From the NCBI GenBank assembly GCA_001599975.1, contig BCIO01000003.1, positions 1,302,001 through 1,366,000 of the forward strand: DNA of 64,000 bases. The letters run 5' to 3'. Of this stretch, positions 1-10,855 are shown piece by piece; positions within the stretch are counted from its first letter, which is position 1; each line of letters opens with the position of its first letter. Made by a program: the position numbers and the translations under genes. Under the pieces are notes generated by a model, which was not told the DNA's origin, made no database searches, and saw nothing but the letters and a program-made list of their open reading frames with translations. The DNA is from Cystobasidiopsis lactophilus (Eukaryota; Basidiomycota; Agaricostilbomycetes; Agaricostilbales; Chionosphaeraceae).

Positions 1-782
1 GGCATCATGAAGCCTTCCAACTGTTTCCAGGTCACCTAAGCCCTGAATAAGTGAAAGAGGTCACTTACAGCAGGGACATAGATGTTACGCGGAAAGACTC
101 TGTCAGGGAAGTCTGCGGGCTGGAGCGTGGTCAAGGCAGACGGTTTCAGGCCCGGGACCTGCAAAGTTTGGAGCATTTTCGATACAAGTCTAGCCGGTAG
201 GTGAGATGGCCCAGTTGGTAGCAAATCAAAACCCAAGTCAGGAAAAAAGTGGTAGAAGGGGGCGTCCATCACAGCGCAGGCAGACGGTGTGCACAGGTGG
301 CGATGCGCGTCCGTTGTGCGAGTCCGAGAGCAAGGGCAGCCTCCTTCGATCGGGAACACCCAATCCTTGTTTAGAGTCACTCCAAGAGGCAAGGGGAGCA
401 TCCATTAGGTGGTCGACTTGGGACAAGGGACGCGACTCGATTTAATTCAACTTTGCTTGCGCCGAGACGATGACTCCTTTGGCCTGTTGACTTTGCACTC
501 TGAGTGGCTCTGCGTGCTTGGACTTAGTGGTATATCTTGATCAGGCTGGCTCAGCCATTCCTTCGCATCGCCACCCCACAGCTGCCCAAATTCTTTGCGG
601 AAGAAGGAAAATGACCTTCATCAGCCCCCCTTGATTGCGCTCGGATTGAATTCAGCATTGAATGGGGTGTCCTGATTCATTTGAAGATGTCACCGACCCA
701 GCGCAGGCATTCTAGCTCTCCAGTCTGATCCCAATCTCTGATCCCAATCCACCCTTGGCTTCTTGGACTTGGGAGGGTGCAG
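1..782. other. Gene-free left edge
   Basis: I see no coding exon I can support here. Several open frames exist on both strands, but none continues across a plausible intron or resembles a known family. The right-hand part is the likely promoter of the MATH/BTB gene that begins at 783. Confidence 0.4.
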
Positions 783-2438
783 ATGACGACCACTGGCACT
801 CTTGAGCATATCAAGGTCTGTCTGTGCTACCAAAGTGCCGGAGAAGATCGGTTGACAGCCAGATCGACGCAAGGGAGGGCCAACCACTGTGCGCTGGAAC
901 CTGCCGCTTGTCCTGACCGCTGAGCGCACAATCGCCTCATGTGAAATGTTATCGCCACACTTTGATGTCAACAACGCATCCTTCACGGTGCGCAGGTTTC
1001 AGTCCGCATCAGAACTCGTGTATCTGAGGTCGACACCTCGTAGCTTTACTTTTGCGCTGGTAATAAAGAGGACCCGGATCATGTTGGCGCATTCTTGATG
1101 CCTTCTCACTTCCAAGGAAGTGTGACAGTCGATTACACGGTGACAGTAAGCAGTGATCTTTGTTGCACACTGGCATCCATCGCGCTGATTTCGTACTTAA
1201 GCTCTTCATCAACGGTGACCGCGCCTTTACAAAAGGTCCCGTACAGGACGCATTTGCCACTCCGAGTGAAGGTTGGGGCTGGCCGAAGTTTGCGACAAAG
1301 GCTGCAGTGATCGCCAAGGTGCCATTCGATTCCAAGGTGAGCAACATATCGGCCGCGACGGGTCACACTTGAAGACTACTCTAGCCCCAATTTTCGCTGG
1401 AGATAACGGTAGAAGAGCTTGACACCGCGCCAGCTCCAGGCGCTCCGACATTTGAAGCTTTGGAGAACACAGATTTGCTCTACTCCTTGGTCAACAACCC
1501 GAAATTGAGCGATGTTGCGGTTCTCTTTCCATTCGACAAGACCAAACGCCTCTATGCCTCGAAAGCAATACTGTCGTCCGTCGCCTACTACCGCAGCATG
1601 TTCGAATCCGGACTGCAAGAGAGCGAACGTCAAGACCTCTCCAAGATACTTGCAGACGACTCGCTCGGCTCTAATGATGACACTTGGGCGGGAGACTCGG
1701 ATGCAGAATCAGATGCAGAATCGGATGCAGAATCAGCGGGAGGCAGTGCGCTATCTTTCATTTTGTTGCGAAATCTAGAAACTAAAGATCCCGCAGGTGA
1801 ATACGACCAAGATCTTGTGAGTCTTCGATCCTCTCGCTGGGTCACAAAACTTGACCATGGCTTTATATGAAGGATGCGGGAACATCCTACTCTGTCATTC
1901 GAGTAACCGATTTTCAGTGAGCGACATCATCCTGGGAGTTGGGCGGATCAAGACTGACTCATCTGCACTAGCTTCAAGACTATGCGTGCTGTCCTGTGTT
2001 GGATCTACACCAACAGCATCGTATTCAAGCCGTCCCAGTCTTGCTCCAACGATTCCCTCACGAACGAGCGCCACGGTCCCAAAGCTCTGCCAGACGAATA
2101 CGCCACCTCGGCCAAATCCTGCTATCGTTTGGCCGACAAGCTGGGCCTGGACGAGTTGCGCAAGCTTTCTGAATGGCAGATCTTGCAGTATATGGAAGCT
2201 GGAAATGCCCTGCACGAAGCGAGCACCACGTTTTCAATGGCGTTCCCAGAAGTAAGTGGCAAATTGCCGTCGCGAATCTTCCTCATCGCTGGAACAGGTC
2301 CATCGAAATCAAGTCGAATGGATCGTCAAGCACTGGAGAGAGGTGTCCAAGCATTCCGAGCACGCGAAGCACCTCAGAGCCGCCGACCCGGTCCTGCTGG
2401 CGGAATTGCTCGAAAAGTCGCCACACCTCAAGTCCTGA
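783..2438 (+). CDS. MATH-like/BTB domain protein, copy A
   Basis: BTB proteins with a MATH-like N-terminus usually act as substrate adaptors for cullin-3 ubiquitin ligases; that role is inferred from the family. Exon 1 is probably 783-815 (MTTTGTLEHIK), joined to 859-987, which carries the strand pattern TVRWNLPLVL. Later exons contain FVLKLFINGD and, near 1460, the BTB core (LLYSLVNNPKLSDVAVLFPF, then LYASKAILSSVAYY). After an acidic linker with three DAES units (1700-1735), the BACK-like tail near 1982 reads RAVLCWIYTNSI and CYRLADKLGLDEL. The protein ends LLEKSPHLKS. The same architecture and intron layout recur in three genes at 40-46 kb on the other strand. The family assignment of the first half is weaker than that of the BTB half. 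Confidence 0.6.
1700..1735 (+). repeat. Three tandem 12-base units coding DAES
   Basis: GATGCAGAATCA occurs three times in a row with one substitution, in frame inside the acidic linker of the BTB gene. A count that is a multiple of three bases keeps the frame, so unit number could vary without breaking the gene. Confidence 0.85.
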
Positions 2439-2746
2439 ACTGCCGCTCTCCCTCAATACAATTTCACTAGTCAAGCTACGAATGTCGCGCTAATGTTCTC
2501 AAGGGCTGATTCGACCACCAGGACTTAGACGGGCAGGCCAAGAAGGGGCTTCCTTTGCATTTTGCCGGCGCTGGCACTTCTCCCGCGCTCCACACAAGAT
2601 CTCAACCTGCTGTCTTGCACCTGAGAAAGGTTCAGAGCGAGCCTTTGAGAGAAAGAGGCCCAGAAGTGCCGACCTCTCGAGTTTGTTGATTTTCCACCCT
2701 TCGCTTTGACGACAAGGTTTCAAAGCCCTCTTGCTCCCCATCTGCG

Positions 2747-5197
2747 ATGTCTCGAGTGCTCACGCCCACTTCTGGCCACATCCAGAACGCCCCGACCCGC
2801 TCAAGTCGGTCGGCTGGCCTCGAGAACGCGGGACATGGCGCGGAGCCATCCGTCCAAGAGCTCATGCAGTCCCCGGCGAAGCGGTCCAGGACGGCGGGCG
2901 ACATGGACATTGATCCCAAGACGGTTGGAGTGGCCTCTTGGCGACGAGGGCAGGGCTTCAAGGCTTGTGCGTTGCCGCCTTGCATAAATTCATGCGTCGC
3001 CAAACAAAGCTGATTCCACCGCGCCAAAGGGGAACAGCTGCTCCTCAAGAACCCAGAGGTCAAGCGCAAGGCCGACATGGCTCAACTCTGTACGTCGCGA
3101 CTGTTTCCTGTCTATCCCCAAAGCCTCGTGGACTCAGTGAATGGGCGAGGATGCACAGACTTCTTGGACTATTATTTTGACTTGATCTCTTATGTGGGCG
3201 CCCGCCGAGCTCGCCTGGCTACCTTCAAAAGCGACGTCGAAGCTCGTGGTGTCACTGGCCCCGCCCTGCAGTCTGAATGGTCGTCCTATAGTGGCCGAGA
3301 GCGGGTCTTGCTCCGGAAGCGCCGCACCAAGCTGCAGATGGACAACTTCCACATCATCACCCAGGTTGGCCAAGGCGGCTATGGCGAGGTCTACTTGGCT
3401 CGTCACAAGGACTCGAAGACCGTTTGCGCTTTGAAGAAGATGCGAAAGTCGACGCTCGCTAAGATGGACGAGGTCGGCGCCTTGCCTTCCTGTTTCAAAA
3501 GCTGTCCGCTGATTAGACAACAACAGATCAAGCACATCCTCATCGAGCGCGATATTCTCACGGCCACCAAATCACCTTGGCTCGTCAAGCTGCTCTACGC
3601 CTTCCAAGACCCGACCTATGTTTACTTGGCCATGGTGCGCGCTTCCTTGACCCCTGCGATTCGTACAGTACTAACAGAATGCACAGGAATTTGTTGCCGG
3701 TGGCGACTTCCGCACTCTGCTCAACAACTCGGGCGTCTTGAAGGAAGAGCACGCCCGCTTCTACATTTCGGAAATGTTCTTGTCCATCGACGCCCTCCAC
3801 AAGCTCGGCTACATCCACCGCGACCTCAAGCCCGAGAACTTCCTCATCGACAACACTGGCCACATCAAGCTCACGGATTTTGGCTTGGCGTCCGGCGCCA
3901 TCAACTCGGGCCGCATGGGCAACATGAAGGACCGCTTGGACAAAGTCAAGGACCAGGACCTGATCTACCGATCCACCGTGGAGATGAGGAGCATCTACAA
4001 GAGCATCCGTATGGCCGAGCCTCGCTACGCGGACTCCATCGTGGGCAGCCCGGATTACATGGCGCCTGAGTGCGTGACGCTTCGCTCGCACTTGCCTTCA
4101 CCTACTGATGACCATTCACAGGGTCTTGAGAGGCCACGAATACTCTTTCAGCGTCGACTACTGGTCATTAGGTGCTGTCCTCTTCGAGTGCGTTTCTGTC
4201 CGCCCTCCGCGCCACCAGACCAAGCTCACCGTGACGCACAGGTTTTTGGCCGGCTTCCCGCCTTTCTCTGGCGCCAGCCCGGAAGAGACGTGGAACAACT
4301 TGAAGAACTGGCAGCGCGTGCTCAGGCGGCCCCACTACGAGCGGGAGGAGGACAAGATCTTCAACCTGTCCGACCGCGGCTGGAGCGCTATCGCCTCGTG
4401 CGTCACACTTCCCGTTCGCTGCTTCTGAATACCACTGAATGCGTGAATGTAGTCTCTTGGCGGATAAGAAGACCCGCTTGTCCAACTTGGCGCAGGTCAA
4501 GGCGCACCCTTTCTTCGAAGGCGTCAAATGGGATGTCCTCCGCGACACCAAAGCCCCCTTCGTCCCCACGCTCGACAACGATGCCGAGTACGTTTTTTCT
4601 CTTCGCGAAGGGCGAACTTTTGCTCATGTAACCGTTCCGCAGCGCTGGCTATGTACGTTCATGCACTGGTGGCTGTGCCAACCAACCGACGACTGACCTC
4701 GCTTCGCGCAGTTCGACAACTTCGAAGACCCAGCGGACATGGCCAAGTACGCGGAGGTCAAGGAGAAGCAGCGGAATGTGGACGCCGTCTTGGAGAAGGA
4801 GGAACCACTCGGCCGCGGAGTCTTTGTCGGCTTCACCTTCAAGGTTTGTCGCCTCCCTCTCACTCTGCACGCTTGTGCTGACATGATTGAGTGATGAACA
4901 GCCAAGAGGCAAAATTGATGACACCGAGGTCATGGACATGATGCCAACGCGCTCCACCTCCAGCCACTCACTGGCAGACGCTGACGGTGTGTTCTCCTTG
5001 ACTTCCCACATGCTTTATGACCCCCGTCTGAGCTTCTTTGTCCAGAAATGCGCGTCATGTTCTGAACACTCTAATCTACATCCCCAGGACGCTATACCCG
5101 ACCCGCTTCTGTCTCCATACGCATGCCCTCGTCTCTTTCGGCGCTTTCATTTCGTTTAAACCCTCGTCTGCTCACCTGTAATAACATTTTGACTTGA
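2747..5197 (+). CDS. DBF2: Dbf2/Sid2-type NDR protein kinase
   Basis: Serine/threonine kinase of the mitotic exit/septation initiation network, acting with a Mob1 co-activator at the spindle pole body and division site. The N-terminal regulatory helix is visible (FLDYYFDLISYV, then LLRKRRTKLQMDNFHIITQV). The glycine loop is GQGGYGEVYLAR and the catalytic loop is HRDLKPENFLID. The activation loop starts TDFGLASGAINSG, and the long NDR insert ends ADSIVGSPDYMAPE. The wording DKVKDQDLIYRSTVEMRS is typical of Dbf2/Sid2 rather than Cbk1/Orb6. The hydrophobic-motif tail (GVFVGFTFK) follows. At least eight introns interrupt it. The first exon from 2747 is poorly conserved and disordered. The last exon is uncertain: splicing at 4987 to an exon near 5091 gives a stop at 5195-5197; otherwise the protein ends a little earlier. 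Confidence 0.9.
3640..3687. other. Intron inside the Dbf2 kinase, splitting the hinge codon
   Basis: The coding frame leaves after LAM near 3634 (GTGCGC donor) and re-enters at EFVAGGDFRTLLNN after ACAG at 3687, so the hinge AMEFV is rebuilt by splicing. Given to fix the gene model in the part where one long frame runs on into the intron. Confidence 0.7.
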
Positions 5198-5373
5198 CCA
5201 CTTCTTTTGATGCTTGAAAATTTTGTTCAACATCGATTCGCCGGTACCGGTCACGGTGATCGGATCGCGCAGAGGAATGGAGGGCACGGCTCTCCGTTTC
5301 TTGTTGGGACAACGACCTCCTCATCACACGACCTCCTATCTCTAACGTTCAGGCCGGCCTAAATAACCACACA

Positions 5374-6804
5374 ATGGCATCGTCCAGGTCGGCGGCCTCG
5401 TCCGTCAACGGGGATGGCCAAAGCCGCAGTCGCAAGAACTCGAGCAACAAGCGCGGCCACGCCCCTCGCACCGGTTCCAAGTGAGGCGCTTTCGTGTGCC
5501 CCTATTTGCCATCCATCGCTGATTTCAAGAACGCGCGCCGGAGCAGCCCTTTCCTGCTTTTGAACTCGAGCCCGAATTCGTCACTGCTGCTGAGCGGGCC
5601 CGCTGAAGTAAATCACGTTGCGCTCCTCGCGCCCAAGGATTACCTCAGGAAAGCTTCCTCCCGACGACAGGCGTTCATCGACGATGGGGCTTCCGCCTCG
5701 CAGTGGGCGGACGAGGCGAGCGGGACGGTCAGGTGGAAGCGCAAAGGCGGCTCTTCCTCTGGCGACAAGTCTCCGTGAGGAACCCTCTCTCCGTTTAGCT
5801 TTCCACCTCCATGATAGCTGACCTTGTTGACTCATGCTCACAGTAAGCTGCTGGTGGACTCATCCCCCGAATCCAACTCTTTCCCAGTCGTCTTCCCATC
5901 CACCTCCACTTCTAAGCCCAGCAGCAAGCCCTCTAACCCGGCCTCATCTTCGTCTAACTTGGACTCGCTGAAAGCCTCCCTCAAACGGTCCATCTCGACA
6001 GACGACAACCTTCGCTCTCGGACCTCCTCGCAGCGCTCCCGCACCTCCTCCGACGCCTCGCTCCTCTCCACCACCGCTGCGTCCTCTAACAAGCTCAAGT
6101 CCAAGCGCCGGCCGTCGATCGCTCTTTCGGACTTATCCGACGATGGGCCGATCCAAATCGTCAAGGTTTCAGATGGCACCTCGCGCCGGCCGTCCCTGGC
6201 CATTTCGCAAGGCATGGTCCGGATGATCAGCAACGACGAGGACCTGCCTTCCTCGCCGCCTGACATGGGCGAAGAAGCGGTGCTGTACGTGGCGGACGAC
6301 CTCAAGTTTCGCTCCATCGGCGCGGGGGCGAGGGGCCAATCTTCCCCTCCCATCACGCACCACCCCTCCCTAGGGCCCGAGGAGCAGAGCTCCTACTTCG
6401 ACCAATCGCTAACTTCCATCCCCGAATCCACTTCTTACGCCGACATCCCCTCTGATGAACCTTCGCCTTCCAATTCCCAGCTCCAGCGCGCCTTGGCAGC
6501 GCAACAACAAGAGCTCGTCCTTTCCTTGGCCTCTCGGATCCAATACTTCCTCTCTTTGCCCCTCTACGCGCCATTGAGCATACTGGCGACTATTCCAGTG
6601 GTCCGGTTCTTCGTGCCGAAGTTGGAACCCAGGCCGTCCATCTTCCAAGTGCTCTACGGGACGACGCCGAAGAGGCTAGCCGCGGGGAGCGCGGGGGAGG
6701 AGAGCAGTTGGAGTGGGTGGTTGAAGGCGCGGTTGGGGTCCAGTGCCAGGTTGGCTTCGGAGGGGAAAAGGGAGGAAGGGAGGAGGATGTTGTTGCTCAT
6801 GTAA
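5374..6804 (+). CDS. Low-complexity protein with one hydrophobic segment
   Basis: I do not recognise a family. The start at 5374 opens MASSRSAASSVNGDGQ in a short exon that ends at a GTGAGG donor near 5480. A second exon covers about 5590-5775, and a long exon runs from about 5845 to a stop at 6802-6804. Most of the protein is Ser/Pro/Arg-rich and probably disordered. Near the end is one hydrophobic stretch (LPLYAPLSILATIPVVRFF) that could lie in or on a membrane. The stop overlaps a perfect GTAAGT donor at 6801, so a further short exon cannot be excluded. It lies downstream of the Dbf2 kinase in the same direction; no functional link is implied. Confidence 0.5.
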
Positions 6805-7440
6805 GTGCGGTCGCGCCTGGTTCCACGGCATAGAATGTATATATAGTATTTCATCATTTGTGGTATACCCAACGAAGTCATTTCGAGACCCCTCCTTGAA
6901 CACGGTGGCAAAAACATCAAAAGTCCTTCCTGTCGCTCCACCATTCAAACCACTCAAGGTCGTCAAGAAGTCAACCAAAGTTGTCCAGGGGCAAACAAAG
7001 CAATCGATTCCATGCAATTCTTCCAATTCTCCCATCAAACCACCCCCAAAGTAGTCCCTCTTCCGATAAAAAATCCAAACCTTTTAGCTAGGCCCTTGCA
7101 AAAGTCGAAGGTGTACCAAGTCCAAGAGGTGCCTCAATTTGAAACTCATTTTCCAAAAGCACCGACTCTGTCGAGAGTCCACTTCGACAGACTAGAGTAG
7201 AGGTGGGAAGTATGAGGGTGAGAGGTTCTCTGGACTCGCCGATTGCGGCATGTTCTTTATCGAAGGACTTGAGGGGTATGCAAATGGAGGATTGAAGAAA
7301 GCTAGAAAGATTTTTTATGCCCCTGTTCGCTGGGTGAATGAGCTCAAAACCACAAAGGGTAAAAGTGCTTAAAGGGACAGCGCAAAACGAACCTGGATTT
7401 TCTATTATCCTCCCATCTGTTGCCCCATCTCAAGAGACAC
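6805..7440. other. Convergent intergenic region
   Basis: This stretch separates the 3' ends of the gene at 5374-6804 and the uS8 gene. Open frames on both strands are shadows or random. I see no gene in it; it should hold the two terminators. Confidence 0.5.
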
Positions 7441-7959
7441 CTAGTACACGAATCCCAAGATCTTGCCAGCGACGTGCTGTGCGATTCTCATCAGGATCAT
7501 ATCCCCCAAAATGTGGATGGAGCAAGGCGAGGCTCACCTTCCGCCTGGCCTCCTCGTGGTCCATGATGCCGGAAGAAGTGGTGAGGATGATGTACCCGAA
7601 CGAGCGGGCGGGGAGGAGCAGGTTGACCCAGTTCTCAATCTCGCCCAAGGCCACGTCGAACCGGGGGGAGACGACGCCGCACTTGTTGATGCGCCCGTTG
7701 AGCTGGACGACGACCTTGCCGGAGCGGTGGTCGTCAATCTCTTCGAACTCGCCAATGTAACCTGTTTGACATCGCTCGCCATATAACCCCCCGTCAAAGT
7801 GGTTGAATGGCAAGTGGACGACTCACCGTGCTTCTGCATGACGGCCAAGAAGCGGAGGATGACCTTGGACGAAGGGCGGATGAGCACCTGCCGCTTGCCC
7901 GCCTTTTCCGCGTTGAAAATGTTGTTCAGGCAGTCGCTCAGCACCGACACGCGGACCAT
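7441..7959 (-). CDS. RPS22: 40S ribosomal protein uS8 (Rps22)
   Basis: Small-subunit ribosomal protein that binds 18S rRNA. Three coding exons on the minus strand: 7959-7827, 7761-7538 and 7476-7441. Their sum gives the normal ~130-residue protein. It starts [20 protein letters not shown], passes through [20 protein letters not shown] and [11 protein letters not shown], and ends [11 protein letters not shown]. All splice sites are GT-AG and in frame. It is transcribed away from the eS17 gene, sharing the 7960-8435 promoter. An additional 5'UTR intron is possible but not proven. Confidence 0.97.
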
Positions 7960-8435
7960 CTGTGAATGGCCTCTTCAGCTGGTAGCTCTTGGGTTGAGCT
8001 ATTGGGGTGCTTAGAGACTCACTTTGAATGTAAGAAGGTTGAGGGTGGGATGAAGGGAGGGCGGAGTTGGACAGGGAGCAAGCAAGGATCTGCGCAGGCG
8101 AGGGAGACGACCAAAAAATGCGGCCAAAATCGCGCGCGAGTGGTGGTTGTCCCAACTTTGCGCGCGGCCTCGCTTCAAGTGGTTGGCCAGCTTCAGCCAT
8201 CGCCCATCCTCAAGGTGTGTTGTTGCTACCTCACTATAGTCACCTACGCTGGAGACTGAATTCGGCGCACTGCACGCAGACGGAAAAGGCCTCCCCCTAA
8301 AGTCCACCCGAATCCGACTTTTGGCAGAGACTTTTCTCCCCTGGTTCGTCCTCTGCTTCCTGCCTATAGACCTTTGGGCCCTGGTCTGAAACCGTAATTT
8401 GCGAACAGACAGCGTCAGAAAAATCCTAGTACATC
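7960..8435. promoter_or_regulatory. Shared divergent promoter of uS8 and eS17
   Basis: The start codons of two 40S ribosomal protein genes face away from each other across 476 bases. The region has GC-rich CGCGCGCG-type runs around 8123-8168 and pyrimidine-rich tracts just ahead of eS17. A shared promoter would let two subunit proteins be made in step. Individual transcription factor sites were not identified. Confidence 0.6.
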
Positions 8436-9289
8436 ATGGTGCGTTTCTGGCCACTGACCATAGCCCAAAAAGGGCTTTAGGGCTAACTGTTTTGGACGCA
8501 CAGGGTCGCGTTAGAACCAAGACGGTCAAGAGGGCCTCCCGAGCTGCCATTGGTGCGTTGCTCCCTCCCTCTACTACAGCCCCAAAAGACCGCGGGGGCT
8601 CACGAAATGGGGGAATGCGAACAGAGCGCTACTACCCAAGACTCACCACTGATTTGTACGGCGCACTTTCCCCCCTCTAGACCCTTCTGTCTTTGGTGTC
8701 TGATGGTTTGGTGTCATTGTACAGCCACACCAACAAAAAGATCTTCGACGAGGTCGCTTCCATTGGCTCCAAGTTCGTCCCCCTTTCCCTCTTACCCATA
8801 AAATTCCCTGGGTTTCCGCTAAAGCTGAGGACGATAACAGGCGATTGAGGAACAAGATCGCCGGCTTCACCACCCACCTGATGAAGCGCATCGCCCGCGG
8901 CCCCGTCCGCGGCATCTCGTTCAAGCTGCAGGAGGAGGAGCGGGAGAGGAAGGACCAGTTTGTGCCCGACGTCTCTGCGTTCGTCCCCCTCCTACCCCTA
9001 TCAGTTGCGCGAGGAACAAAAAGCTGATAATGATCGAGGGTCGAACAGTTTGGACACTCAAGGCGTGCCTTTGGACGTCGACCCCGCTACCAAGGACCTC
9101 CTCCGCAGGTTCGTTTGCCTCTCTTGAATAAGCAACTATACAGTTTGGCTTATTCTTGAGGGTGACAACTTGAACAGCCTCGGCTTCGACCGCATCCCCG
9201 TCAACGTCACCATCCCCGTCAACGAGTCCCTCCCGCCCCGCCGCGAGCGCCGCACCGGCCCCGTCGGCTCCGCCCCTCGCAGGGACTAA
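8436..9289 (+). CDS. RPS17: 40S ribosomal protein eS17 (Rps17)
   Basis: Small-subunit ribosomal protein near the mRNA exit side of the 40S head/beak. The first coding exon is only the ATG at 8436-8438; the GTGCGT donor follows at once. Exon 2 starts at 8504 ([16 protein letters not shown]). Later exons give [40 protein letters not shown] and [17 protein letters not shown]. The C-terminal tail ends [10 protein letters not shown], with the stop at 9287-9289. Six introns in a gene of ~140 codons is intron-dense, as is usual in basidiomycetes. Several donors read GTTCGT. Confidence 0.95.
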
Positions 9290-9649
9290 ACCACCTACTT
9301 GTGACCTTGCTGGGTGGTTTTCTGGGAGGAAATTTCAAGAGCGGGAGAGGTCGCAATATCGGAGTGTGGCGAATTTTTTTTGGGCGCCCTTACTTTGGAT
9401 CTTTCCTACTCTTGGGACTCTTTCTCGAACCCTTGTTTTTCTGGAATTGGCATACGTTTCTTGATCGTCTAAACACGCTGTACCGTTGAGACTCGCGACG
9501 GAACACTGAACGTCGGGGGGGCACTGCCACTCGCCACCTACCGACTTGACACTCTGAACGCTTCACTGCCGACATGTACAACACTGCCTTGGTTTTGAAT
9601 AGTATCGAGTTTTTCACAGCTTGTTCCCACTCTCAACTCCAGTCCAGAA

Positions 9650-10467
9650 ATGACCTCCACCTTCGCCCAAGCACCAGCTTTCCCCTTGCGGCCTCGCGCT
9701 ACCGAAAAGGGCCCAGCAGTGATCACGCCCACCGCGCTCCAAGCCGACTCCGGCTCCCCTTTCCCAGTGGCGATCGTCGTAGGCTGCTTGGTCGGCGGCT
9801 TCGTGCTCTTCTTCGCTCTGTAAGCCCCTCTCTCTCCTTGTCCCTTCCACAAACCTGACTAACAATGACAACCATGGGCAACAGGTTCTGCTTCTTGTAC
9901 CGCCGCAAAAAGTCCAAGGAGCTGGACGAGGTGCTGGCGCCTTACGAAGGCCGGTGCAGCCCGAAGGAGATGAAGGCTTTGAAGGCGCAGTGGAAGAAGA
10001 ACGAGAAAGCCTACCAGAAGCAGTTGCGCTCTTCCAAGTTCAACCAAGGCAACACCACCAACGCGGCTTCTATCTACCACCAACAACAAGGGATGGTGGG
10101 AGGAGGTGGATCGCCTGCGCCGCCTTATCAACCTTATGCCGAGCAATACCAACAGCAACCAGTGCGAACTCCAAGGCAAAAGAAGCAAAAGCAGCAAGAA
10201 GCCCAGGCGCAAGATATCTGGGGCGGCAACGGGTTGCAGCTCCAAGGTCAAACCCACTCCACCTTGCTCGACCAGGAGGCCTCCCCAACGGCCGCGTTCA
10301 GCCGGCAGCAGCAAAAAGGCGCCGATTTGGCTTTTCAGAACTTGAGCCGGGAGCAGTACTACAGGATGCTGGAGCAGGATGGGTTTGGCGAGCAGCAGCA
10401 AGAGCCGGAGATGGTCCAGGTGCCTCAGAGGGTGCACCAGCATGCCAGGTACAACAACTATCGGTAG
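9650..10467 (+). CDS. Single-pass membrane protein, Gln-rich tail
   Basis: Not recognised. Exon 1 (9650-9819) and exon 2 (9885-10467) join in frame. A short Ser/Thr/Pro-containing N-terminus leads to one membrane helix (VAIVVGCLVGGFVLFFALF), followed directly by a basic stop-transfer stretch (YRRKKSKEL). The ~190-residue tail is rich in Gln, Lys and Tyr. The positive-inside rule places the tail in the cytoplasm. The intron sits at the end of the membrane helix. The next gene has the same plan, but I see no sequence similarity that proves common origin. Confidence 0.65.
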
Positions 10468-10855
10468 TGCAATCCTGGAACTTAGAAATGTGGAAAATCC
10501 AAAAGCCAACTTCAACAAAGCGATAGTGGGCTTGAGCGCGTGAAATGAAGCTCGAACGCGCGAGTTTGGGCAATGGCCAGGGCAATTTGGGCGCAATCAG
10601 TGCCAATCAGGCAGCATTTAGAGCATAAGCAAGCTGGCAACGGATAAGCGCCACACGACCAACACGGCCTTCGGGGCACAACCCCAGTTCGTGGGCACGC
10701 ACCTCGCCTCTCTCTGAGCGGACACGACCATTGGTTTGCGCCCCTCTGCTGCTATTGACCAATCCATTCAGGAGGACAGGAGGACAAGGGAACTTGCTTA
10801 TCTAGTGACGACCTGTGCCCCCTGTGTTCTGTTCTTGCCAATAGGAGTCCCAAGG

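Noticed and set aside
7338-7786. Plus-strand frames opposite uS8
   Set aside because: Antisense of conserved uS8 exons.
9859-10596. Long Leu-rich minus-strand open frame (245 codons)
   Set aside because: It is the antisense of the Gln-rich exon of the gene at 9650-10467; CAG/CAA codons read backward give Leu. No independent motif.
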